From an uncultured Altererythrobacter sp. (lineage in GTDB: Bacteria; Pseudomonadota; Alphaproteobacteria; Sphingomonadales; Sphingomonadaceae): a stretch of DNA of 18,759 nucleotides. Shown piece by piece: positions 7,792 through 14,859 of this stretch. The stretch is taken from assembly GCA_946885545.1 (NCBI GenBank), contig CAMPGP010000017.1:1-18759 (forward strand), given 5' to 3'. Below the pieces are notes generated by a model, which was given only the letters and a program-made list of their open reading frames with translations, had not been told where the DNA came from and searched no databases. Both the position numbers and the translations under genes were made by a program. Position 1 is the first letter of the stretch. The number at the start of each line of letters is the position of its first letter.

Positions 7792-10700
7792 TGGCCGAGG
7801 ACACGATCGTGGAAGGCGCGGCCGAGCGCGAGGAACCCGCGCGGCGGCGTTCGCGACTGGGCCGGGCGGGGCGCTGGCTCGTCGGCTCGGTCGTCGGCCT
7901 CGTCGCGCTCGTGCTGGTCGCGCTCGCGGTGCTCAACAGCCCGATCGGGCAGCGCTTCATCGCCGATCAAATCGCCGCGGCCGCACCCGCCTCGGGGCTG
8001 AAAATTTCGATCGGCCGGATCGAGGGCGATATCTACGGGCGCGCGACGCTGCACGACGTGGTCCTTTCCGATCCGCGGGGGCCGTTCCTCAACGTTCCGA
8101 TCGCCGAACTCGACTGGCGCCCGCTCAACTGGTTGTGGCGCGGGCTCGATGTGCGCCAGCTGGTGGCGCGCCGCGGGACGCTGCTGCGCACGCCCGAGCT
8201 TCTTCCGGGCGATCCCGACGCGCCGATCCTGCCCGATTTCGACATTCGGATCGATCGCTTCGAACTCGACAACTTTCGCGTCGCGCGCGGCGTGGTGGAC
8301 GACCGGGCGCACCGGGTGGACCTCGATGGCAAGGCCGATATCCGTGACGGGCGGGTCTATCTCACCGCCGGTGGCCGATTGGGCGCGCGCGACCGGCTCG
8401 CGCTGCTGGTGGACGCCGAGCCCGACGGCGATCGGTTCGATATCGATCTCGACTATCTCGCACCGCAAGAGGGCGTCATCGCCGGACTCGTCGGAGCGGA
8501 GGCGGGATACCGCGCGCGCATCAAGGGCGACGGCACCTGGAGCGACTGGCGCGGCGCGCTTCTCGTCCAGCGCGAAGGCGCACGTTTCGCCGCCTTCCGC
8601 CTGACCAACAGGGCGGGGCGCTACGGGATCGTGGGCCAGGCGATTCCCGCCCCCGCGCTCTCGGGTGCCGCATCGCAGGTACTGGCAGGACCGATCTCGC
8701 TCGCTGCCTTCGGTACGCTGCAGGATAGTGTGGTCGCGGGCGAGATGGCGATAAGGTCGCGCGGGTTCGACGGCGAAGCCAGCGGTACCGTCGATCTTGC
8801 TAACAACGTCTTCGACCGCCTGCTGGTCGACCTTCGCCTGCGTGGCAGCGATGCGCTCGGCCAGGATCTTCGGATTGAGGGCGCGCGCGCCGTGGCAACG
8901 ATCGACGGGCCCTTCCGCGATCTCGAGATCGGCCACCGTCTCGTGGTCGATCGCATCGCCAGTGGCACCACCGAGGTGCGCGGTCTGGTCCAGGAGGGCA
9001 TGGCTACTTTCGATGGTTCGCGCTGGACCCTGCCGCTCGACACGCGCGTCCAGCAGGTCGTGGCGGGCAACGACCTGCTCGATCCCCGGCTCGTGCGCGG
9101 CCGTATCGCCGGGATCGTGACCTATACCGGTACTCGCGTCGTGTCCGACGATCTGCGGCTCGCCTTCCCCGATGCCAGCGCACGCTTTTCGTTGCGCGGC
9201 GAGACGCGGACCGGCGCCTACGCCCTCGCCGGGCCGGTCGATCTTCGCGGGCTCGAACTCGCCAACATCGGCAATGTCAGCGGCAACGCCAAGATCCTGT
9301 TCAAGGTCGCCAGCGGCGTGCCCTGGTCGCTGCAGGCAAATTTCGCGGGGCGCATTCCGCGCGTGACCAATGCCACGCTCGCGAATGTGGCCGGGCCCGC
9401 CATTCGCTTCCGCGGCGGCTTGGGGCTTGGTGGCGGACGCCCCGTGCTGTTCCGCGACGTCGCGATCGATGCGGAGAAGCTGCAATTGCGGCTCGACGGT
9501 CAGGTGCGCGACGGCCAGACCTCGCTCGCCGGGCGCGGTTCTCACACCGAATACGGGTCCTTTACGGTCGAGGCTGCGCTCGACGGCGAAGGGCCGCGTG
9601 CCGAGCTCGTCTTCGCCAGTCCGCTGCCGGCGGTGGGCCTCGCAGACGTGCGCGTGGCGATCGCCCCGATCGAAAACGGCTTCCGCATAGACACCGAGGG
9701 CGGCTCGCTGCTCGGCCCGTTCGAAGGGACGCTCGACCTGTTCTCGCCCGAAGGGGGCCCGACGCGCATCGCCGTCGAACGGCTCGAGGTCTGGCGAACC
9801 AACGTAACCGGCGACCTCGTGCTCGGCGATGGCGGCGTCAGTGGCGATCTCGCGCTGGCGGGCGGCGGCCTCGACGGTACGATAGCCTTCTCGCCTCGCG
9901 GTGGCGGGCAGGCGTTCGACGTCGATCTCGATGCGAACAACGCGCGCTTCGGCGGCGCCACATCAATCTCGATCGCGCGCGCGCAGATCGAAGGGTCAGG
10001 CTTGCTGGTCGACGGAAACAGCACGCTGCAGGGCAGCGTCTTCGCGCAAGGCGTGCAGTACGGCACGCTGTTCGTCGGCCGCCTCGCTGCCAATGCGCAG
10101 CTTCGCAACGGCGCGGGCGAGGTGACCGCCGCGCTTTCCGGCAGGCGCGGCAGCCGCTTCAACATGCAGCTCAACGCGCAAGTCGCACCCGAACGGGTCG
10201 CGGTCGCGGCGCGCGGCGACTTCGCGGGCCGCCGCATTGCTATGCCCCGGCGCGCGGTCCTGCTGCGCCAGGGCGATGGTGGATGGGCCCTCCAGCCTAC
10301 CCAGCTCAACTACGGACGCGGGATCGCCATCGCCGAGGGGCGCTTCGGGGGCGGCGGGCCGACCCAAATGGAGCTGCGCCTCGCGCGCATGCCGCTCTCC
10401 CTGATCGATGTCGCGGTGGCGGATTTCGGGCTCGGCGGGTCGATGTCGGGCGTCATCGATTTCAGCACCGGGCAGGGCGGCGTGCCGGTCGGCAGCGCTC
10501 GCATCAAGGTCGACGGGCTCACCCGGTCGGGCCTCGTGCTCTCCTCGCGTCCGGTCGATCTCTCGCTCGTCGCACGCCTCGGGACGGACCGCCTGGAAAC
10601 GCGCGCGGTAATCGACGAGGGTGGCGAGCGCCGCGGGCGCCTGCAAGGCCGCATCTCAGGTCTGCCGCAATCGGGATCGTTGAGCGATCGTCTGCGCGCG

Positions 10701-11990
10701 GGCAGCCTGTTCGCGCAACTGCGCTACTCCGGCCCTGCCGACGCGCTGTGGCGGCTCGCCGCGGTCGATGCCTTCGACCTGACCGGCCCTCTTTCGCTCG
10801 CAGCAAACGTCACCGGGACGATCGACGAACCGCGCGTGCGCGGCTCGATGGCCAGCGACAACCTGCGGGTCCGTAGCGGGCTTTCTGGGACCGACGTCAG
10901 CAACGTGACCGCGCGCGGCGATTTCGAGGGAGCACGGCTGCGCCTGACGCGATTCAGCGGGGTGACGCCGGGCGGCGGACGCGTCTCGGGCAGCGGCGTC
11001 GTGACATTGCGCGACCTCGGCGAGCGCGGGCCGCAGATGGATATCCGCGTGGCGGCACGCAACGCCCGGTTGCTCAACGCCAATGGCCTTTCGGCCACCG
11101 TGACGGGACCGCTGCGGATCGTTTCCGACGGAATCGGCGGCACGATCGCCGGGCGGCTTTCGGTCGACCGCGCCAGCTGGTCGCTCGGCACCGCCGCGTC
11201 GCAGGAGCAGCTGCCGCAGATCGCCACGCGGGAAATCAACACCCCTGCCGACATCGCACCGCCGCCCGCCGCCAGCGCCCCGTGGCGCTATCTCATCGAT
11301 GCCCGTGCGACGAGCCGGATCGACGTCGACGGCATGGGTCTCGAGAGCGAATGGGGCGCCAACATCCGCGTGCGCGGAACGACCGACGATCCGCGCATCG
11401 GCGGCTCGGCGCAAGTTGTGCGCGGCGACTACACCTTCGCGGGGACGAGCTTCGAGCTGACTCGCGGGCTGATCGAGTTCGACGAAAGCGGCCCGATCGA
11501 TCCACGGCTCGACATCCGCGCCGAAACCGACCGCGACGGGCTGAGCGTGACCGCGCTCGTCCAGGGAAGCGCGCTCGAGCCGGAGATCAGCTTCAGCTCG
11601 ACACCCGCCCTGCCGGAAGAGGAAATTCTCGCGCGGCTGCTGTTCGGCGGTTCGATCACGGAGCTGTCGGCGACCGATGCGCTGCAGCTCGGCGCGGCGG
11701 TAGCGAGCCTGCGTGGTGGCGGGGGGATGGACCCGATCAACCAGCTGCGCTCGGCGATCGGGCTCGACCGCCTGCGCATCGTCGGGCCCGACCCGGCGCT
11801 CGACCGGGGCACCGGCGTCGCGCTCGGCAAGAACTTCGGCCGCCGGTTCTATGCCGAGATCATCACCGACGGGCGCGGCTACAGCGCGACCGAGGTGGAA
11901 TTCCGGGTAACTTCGTGGCTCTCGCTCCTGGCCAGCGTATCGACCATCGGGCGCGAGAGCGTGCGCGCGGAAGTCAGCCGCGACTACTGA
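7791..11990 (+). CDS. tamB: Inner-membrane-anchored translocation/assembly protein TamB
   Basis: TamB is an AsmA-like bridge protein that spans the periplasm as a long beta-taco and partners TamA. The 1399-residue product has a basic N-terminus (ARRRSRLGRAGR) and one membrane helix (about 29-49). A very long, repetitive beta-rich body follows, in which short strands carry alternating hydrophobic and polar residues. The TamB C-terminal domain (DUF490) includes the signature ILARLLFGGSITELSA around residue 1279, and the product ends in ESVRAEVSRDY. Start and tamA stop share bases (TGATG), indicating translational coupling. Length is typical. The last seven bases overlap the convergent FAS1 gene. 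No terminator is visible inside the overlap. Confidence 0.95.
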   Translation: MAEDTIVEGAAEREEPARRRSRLGRAGRWLVGSVVGLVALVLVALAVLNSPIGQRFIADQIAAAAPASGLKISIGRIEGDIYGRATLHDVVLSDPRGPFLNVPIAELDWRPLNWLWRGLDVRQLVARRGTLLRTPELLPGDPDAPILPDFDIRIDRFELDNFRVARGVVDDRAHRVDLDGKADIRDGRVYLTAGGRLGARDRLALLVDAEPDGDRFDIDLDYLAPQEGVIAGLVGAEAGYRARIKGDGTWSDWRGALLVQREGARFAAFRLTNRAGRYGIVGQAIPAPALSGAASQVLAGPISLAAFGTLQDSVVAGEMAIRSRGFDGEASGTVDLANNVFDRLLVDLRLRGSDALGQDLRIEGARAVATIDGPFRDLEIGHRLVVDRIASGTTEVRGLVQEGMATFDGSRWTLPLDTRVQQVVAGNDLLDPRLVRGRIAGIVTYTGTRVVSDDLRLAFPDASARFSLRGETRTGAYALAGPVDLRGLELANIGNVSGNAKILFKVASGVPWSLQANFAGRIPRVTNATLANVAGPAIRFRGGLGLGGGRPVLFRDVAIDAEKLQLRLDGQVRDGQTSLAGRGSHTEYGSFTVEAALDGEGPRAELVFASPLPAVGLADVRVAIAPIENGFRIDTEGGSLLGPFEGTLDLFSPEGGPTRIAVERLEVWRTNVTGDLVLGDGGVSGDLALAGGGLDGTIAFSPRGGGQAFDVDLDANNARFGGATSISIARAQIEGSGLLVDGNSTLQGSVFAQGVQYGTLFVGRLAANAQLRNGAGEVTAALSGRRGSRFNMQLNAQVAPERVAVAARGDFAGRRIAMPRRAVLLRQGDGGWALQPTQLNYGRGIAIAEGRFGGGGPTQMELRLARMPLSLIDVAVADFGLGGSMSGVIDFSTGQGGVPVGSARIKVDGLTRSGLVLSSRPVDLSLVARLGTDRLETRAVIDEGGERRGRLQGRISGLPQSGSLSDRLRAGSLFAQLRYSGPADALWRLAAVDAFDLTGPLSLAANVTGTIDEPRVRGSMASDNLRVRSGLSGTDVSNVTARGDFEGARLRLTRFSGVTPGGGRVSGSGVVTLRDLGERGPQMDIRVAARNARLLNANGLSATVTGPLRIVSDGIGGTIAGRLSVDRASWSLGTAASQEQLPQIATREINTPADIAPPPAASAPWRYLIDARATSRIDVDGMGLESEWGANIRVRGTTDDPRIGGSAQVVRGDYTFAGTSFELTRGLIEFDESGPIDPRLDIRAETDRDGLSVTALVQGSALEPEISFSSTPALPEEEILARLLFGGSITELSATDALQLGAAVASLRGGGGMDPINQLRSAIGLDRLRIVGPDPALDRGTGVALGKNFGRRFYAEIITDGRGYSATEVEFRVTSWLSLLASVSTIGRESVRAEVSRDY

Positions 11991-12607
11991 TCGCTCGCAG
12001 GGACATCCTTGAGCAGCGCGTCGACCGGCAGGACGACGCCGTTGCGCGCCACCAGCGGATCGCCGATTAGATGTCCCGCATTCTCGCCAGCGCCGCCGAC
12101 TGCGATGCGGTCTGCGTCGAGCGAGAAGGTCACCGTGCCTTCGCCGAGCGTGCCCATCTCGACAGGTCCGCCGTTCTTCTCGATCGCGGCGCGGATCGCA
12201 TCGGGCTCGAGATGACCGGGCATGATGTGATCGCGCAGCACAGCGACCAGCAACGCCCTGCCGTCTTCCGCCATCATTGCCTCGCCCGATGAGCCGAGCG
12301 CGCTGAACGCCGCATCGTTGGGCGCCAATACGGTATAGCTTCCCGGGCCGTCGAATACGCCGGAAAGCCCGGCATCGTCGATCGCGCTGCCGACGGTCGA
12401 AAGCTCGCCTTCGCTCTTGAGCGCGGCTGCGAGCGTACGCTCCACTTCGGCCTCGGACCCGGCTCCTGCATCGCTCGCGGCCTCGTTCGAACATCCGGCC
12501 AGCGCGAGGGAGGCGGCGGCGATCGAACCCGCGACCGCCCCCTGAAGCCAACCGTTCCTTGCGCGCGATACCCGACGCGGTTCGTGTCTCACCATTGGCG
12601 CCCCCAT
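11984..12607 (-). CDS. FAS1 (fasciclin) domain lipoprotein
   Basis: The product is 207 residues. Its N-terminus is a lipoprotein signal ending in the lipobox LALAGC (C39 would be the lipidated residue), followed by a low-complexity Ala/Ser/Glu linker. Residues about 60-203 form one FAS1 domain: the H1-like motif YTVLAPNDAAFSAL and an H2-like end, NGVVLPVDALLKDV. FAS1 domains are adhesion or scaffold folds; bacterial roles are poorly defined. The ATG overlaps the stop of the upstream charged protein (TGATG), so the two are probably translated from one message and act in the same compartment. An alternative start is Met5. The 3' end overlaps tamB by seven bases. Domain call firm, function unknown. 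Confidence 0.88.
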   Translation of the reverse strand: MGAPMVRHEPRRVSRARNGWLQGAVAGSIAAASLALAGCSNEAASDAGAGSEAEVERTLAAALKSEGELSTVGSAIDDAGLSGVFDGPGSYTVLAPNDAAFSALGSSGEAMMAEDGRALLVAVLRDHIMPGHLEPDAIRAAIEKNGGPVEMGTLGEGTVTFSLDADRIAVGGAGENAGHLIGDPLVARNGVVLPVDALLKDVPASDQ

Positions 12608-13896
12608 CAGATCAGCAATTCGATCGCCGCCTGGATCAGGCCGGTGGTCGGATCGGACTCGTAGATATAGCCGTCGGCATAGCGATAGTTCGCGTCGGGC
12701 GTGTCGTAATACTGATCCTGGTAGGCGTAGGGCACGTTGTATACGTCGTAGCCCGACGGCATCGGTTGGCCGATCGCGAACTGGTCGCCCGTCAGCAGGG
12801 CCGCGATCGACGTGATCGAGGACGACTGCGGATCGACGCGATAGATCACGTCGTCGGCGTAGCGATAACCGGCCGACGGACCGAGGTTGTAGTAGTCGAC
12901 GTAGTAGTCGGGCAGCGGCGCCGGCTCATAGTACTGAGGCCACTGGTTCCCGATGGAGAGCGCCCCTCCGAGCAGCGGGATGAAACTCGCCAGATCCCAG
13001 CCCTGGTCGAAGTTGTAGAGATAGCCGTCGTCATAGCGATAGCGACCGTCCGAAACGTTGTCGTACCCGAAATAGGTCGGCTGGTAGTTCGCATAGCGGC
13101 GTTCGTAGAGGCGCTTCGCCTGTCCCGGCGGCATGCAGCCGGCGCGCGTCCGCAGGCCGGGAGGACATCCCGCGATCGGCCCGCGGTTGTAGCTGACGAC
13201 GCGATAGTTGTCCCACCCACGCTGGTTCACCACGCGTGCGCGGTTGCGCTCGCGCTGGCGGCGGTCGGCATAGCGGCGCGCATCGCGCTGCCGGTCGCGC
13301 GCCTGCTCGCGGCGCCGCTCGGCCAGCCGTTCGCGATGGTCCTGTGCCCGGCGAAGGTCGCGGCGGCGCTCGGCGAGTTGCCGTTCCCGGGCGTCCTGCC
13401 GCCGCTCGCGCTGGATCGACTCGCGGCGTTGTTCGGAACGTTGAGCTTCGGCACGGCGCTGGCGCTGGACCGCCTCGCGGCGGCGATCCGCATTGCGATC
13501 GCGCTGGTCCTCGGCGCGGCGCTGGCGTTCGGCGACGGCACGCTGCTCGCGTTGGGCATTGCGCTGGCGCTCGCGCGAGCGCTCGGCCTGCTCGCGCTGC
13601 CGATCGGCCGCCTGCTGGCGCTGATCCCGCTGCCGCTCGGCGCTACGCTCGCGCTGCTCGCGCTGCTCGCGCTGGCGATTACTGGCGCGCTGGCGCTGTT
13701 CGCGGTCGCGGTTTTGACGTTCGCGCTGTTGTTCGCGGTCGCGGTTCTGGCGATCGCGCTCCTGCTCTCGGCGATCATCGCCGCGCTCGGCCTCGGCCGC
13801 GCGATTGCGGTCGTCGCGATCGCCACGCTCGGGCTGCGCGTGCGCTCCCGAAGCGACCAGCGCCGCGACTGCGACGCCACACAGAAACTTGCGCAT
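12607..13896 (-). CDS. Exported Arg/Gln/Glu-rich protein with three C-terminal YRY repeats, function unknown
   Basis: The 429-residue product starts with a signal peptide (MRKFLCGVAVAALVASGAHA, cut before Q21). Residues 21-220 are almost entirely Arg, Gln, Glu and Asp in RQRRE-type runs, probably a long charged helix or coil. A Cys-containing motif follows (C244 and C254 in CPPGLRTRAGCMPPGQAKR). Then come three related units with YRYADGYIY-x-x-DP cores near residues 286, 344 and 404. AAGGAGAT lies about six bases before ATG, and an EcfG-type promoter is just upstream. I associate CPPG...CMPPGQAKR proteins with RcnB-like families of sphingomonads, but this is a weak link. Translation couples it to the FAS1 lipoprotein. 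A periplasmic or envelope stress role is inference. Confidence 0.88.
   Translation of the reverse strand: MRKFLCGVAVAALVASGAHAQPERGDRDDRNRAAEAERGDDRREQERDRQNRDREQQRERQNRDREQRQRASNRQREQREQRERSAERQRDQRQQAADRQREQAERSRERQRNAQREQRAVAERQRRAEDQRDRNADRRREAVQRQRRAEAQRSEQRRESIQRERRQDARERQLAERRRDLRRAQDHRERLAERRREQARDRQRDARRYADRRQRERNRARVVNQRGWDNYRVVSYNRGPIAGCPPGLRTRAGCMPPGQAKRLYERRYANYQPTYFGYDNVSDGRYRYDDGYLYNFDQGWDLASFIPLLGGALSIGNQWPQYYEPAPLPDYYVDYYNLGPSAGYRYADDVIYRVDPQSSSITSIAALLTGDQFAIGQPMPSGYDVYNVPYAYQDQYYDTPDANYRYADGYIYESDPTTGLIQAAIELLI
12610..13056 (-). repeat. Three protein-level repeats (YRY-DGYIY units) of about 58-60 residues
   Basis: Within the charged exported protein, the units begin around residues 285, 343 and 403. 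Shared cores are YRYDDGYLYNFD, YRYADDVIYRVD and YRYADGYIYESD. Each is followed by a hydrophobic stretch with LL (FIPLLGG, SIAALLTG, AAIELLI). The third copy ends the protein. The period is regular (58 and 60 residues), pointing to internal duplication. Confidence 0.75.
13237..13836 (-). repeat. Low-complexity coding tract (Arg/Gln/Glu/Asp-rich), with short DNA direct repeats
   Basis: Codes for residues 21-220 of the exported charged protein. The DNA is built from short GC-rich words; for example a 16-base word, GTTCGCGGTCGCGGTT on the plus strand, occurs at 13698-13713 and 13731-13746, a 33-base period. The same composition keeps the opposite strand open as a long, spurious Leu/Ala-rich frame. 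Confidence 0.7.
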
Positions 13897-13919
13897 TGTC
13901 TATCTCCTTACGCGGGCCG

Positions 13920-13945
13920 AACGGGACAGCGCGCAAGCTGGTTCC
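13920..13945 (-). promoter_or_regulatory. EcfG-type general stress response promoter (GGAAC-N17-CGTT)
   Basis: On the minus strand GGAAC (13945-13941) and CGTT (13923-13920) are separated by 17 bases, an exact match to the alphaproteobacterial EcfG consensus GGAAC-N16/17-CGTT. Transcription would start near 13913, placing AAGGAGAT and the ATG of the charged protein directly downstream with a leader of about 17 bases. Both consensus and placement fit. Confidence 0.65.
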
Positions 13946-14024
13946 TCGGATTCGACCGGGTTCATGGACAGGCAAGCAAAAACCCCCACCGGTTCATCAT
14001 GCCGCAAGCAATCCGGCGGTCCGT

Positions 14025-14615
14025 TCATCCGGCATATACCTGCGCCTCGGCCGCGCGGCGCCGGATCAGCCCGCGCAGCACGCGGCCCCCGGCACGGTTC
14101 CACCGCGCAAACTCGCGCAGCGCCCCGGCATGGTCGCCCGCTCGGTGCAGCCGGGTGAGCGTGGCGCGCGCGATCGCGCCGGTGTTGTAGTGGAACGAGA
14201 CGAGCGCATCGAACTGCGCCTGCGTGGTCGGCGCCTCGCCGAGCGCGTCGGCCACTTCGGCGGAATAGCGCGCAAGGTCGCGCTCGAGCCGCGCATCGCA
14301 CTCGCCCCGGGTCCACACCGTGCCTCGCGCTATGCCCGGCCCCGTCGCGCCCCAGCCGATGGTCCACGGCGCGCCGCCGGTGCCCGGATCGGGATAGGCC
14401 TCGACCATGCCGTCCGCGCGCAACCTCGCACATCCCTCGAAACGCTGGATCAGGGCGATGCCCGCCGGGCCGATCGCACGCTTCGGCGCATCGGGCACGC
14501 TCGCGTCAGGGTCGGCGGCGAGGTCGATCGCCCGGTCGAGCGTGTCCACTTCGGCCTGTCGGAACCCGCGCCCGAGCATCCGCCGGACCGCGTCGAAAAT
14601 CGCCTTGCGCTGCAT
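14025..14615 (-). CDS. GH24 (phage-type) lysozyme
   Basis: The protein belongs to glycoside hydrolase family 24, which cleaves the glycan strands of peptidoglycan. From the ATG at 14615 it has 196 residues. The catalytic motif reads E60 in IQRFEG, D76 in AYPDPGTGG and T85 in PWTIGWGAT. Relative to short T4/R21-type enzymes there is an insert (RLRADGMVE) between the Glu and Asp. Later, FDALVSFHYNTGAIARATL and LRGLIRRRAAEAQVY are typical of the family. Residues 1-45 are a non-hydrophobic extension; no signal peptide, SAR helix or adjacent holin is visible, so how it would reach the wall is unclear. A longer frame reaches 14732, but GAGGTG five bases before 14615 decides the start. Origin from a phage endolysin is likely, though no other phage genes are present. 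Confidence 0.88.
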   Translation of the reverse strand: MQRKAIFDAVRRMLGRGFRQAEVDTLDRAIDLAADPDASVPDAPKRAIGPAGIALIQRFEGCARLRADGMVEAYPDPGTGGAPWTIGWGATGPGIARGTVWTRGECDARLERDLARYSAEVADALGEAPTTQAQFDALVSFHYNTGAIARATLTRLHRAGDHAGALREFARWNRAGGRVLRGLIRRRAAEAQVYAG

Positions 14616-14618
14616 TGT

Positions 14619-14662
14619 GCCACCTCGTCGAAATGCGAATCGAGACGAACCGACTAGGTGGC
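14619..14662 (-). promoter_or_regulatory. Hairpin that encloses the lysozyme ribosome binding site
   Basis: In minus-strand RNA, GCCACCUAGUCG (14662-14651) can pair with CGACGAGGUGGC (14630-14619), 11 of 12 bases, across a 20-base loop. The second arm contains the Shine-Dalgarno GAGGUG, five bases before AUG. The stem would hide the ribosome binding site. It could instead be a protein-binding inverted repeat in the DNA. Confidence 0.5.
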
Positions 14663-14859
14663 GAATTCTGATGTAGGAAAATGGTTTTTCATCGAACTGA
14701 TCGCGAGCCGGAACCGCGACGATTTTGTGCAAGCGCGCGCGCGAGAACCCGTGGTATCAGGTGCCGTCCGCGTGGCGCATGCCGGAGTCGGGCGAGATAT
14801 CGGGTTGCATGGTCCGGACCCCGGCATGGTGCCGCGGGACCTGTCGGGAGGATGCAGCT

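Noticed and set aside
7764..9545. A 593-codon minus-strand open frame inside tamB
   Set aside because: It is antisense to a well-supported gene in GC-rich DNA, His/Arg/Gln-rich without domains; a codon-bias shadow.
10656..12551. A 631-codon minus-strand open frame
   Set aside because: It covers the tamB 3' end and the FAS1 gene in another frame and is Arg-rich with no recognisable domain.
13250..13840. Repetitive DNA as a possible CRISPR or tandem repeat array
   Set aside because: Repeats are short and degenerate, follow the reading frame and code for a charged protein; there are no unique spacers of constant length.
12559..14190. A 543-codon open frame on the plus strand rich in Leu, Ala and Val, like a membrane protein
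   Set aside because: It is the mirror of the Arg/Gln/Glu-rich coding tract on the minus strand, runs across two unrelated minus-strand genes and has no ribosome binding site or family motif.
14616..14732. N-terminal extension of the lysozyme to 14732 as an export signal
   Set aside because: The added 39 residues are basic and not hydrophobic, and the ribosome binding site supports 14615.
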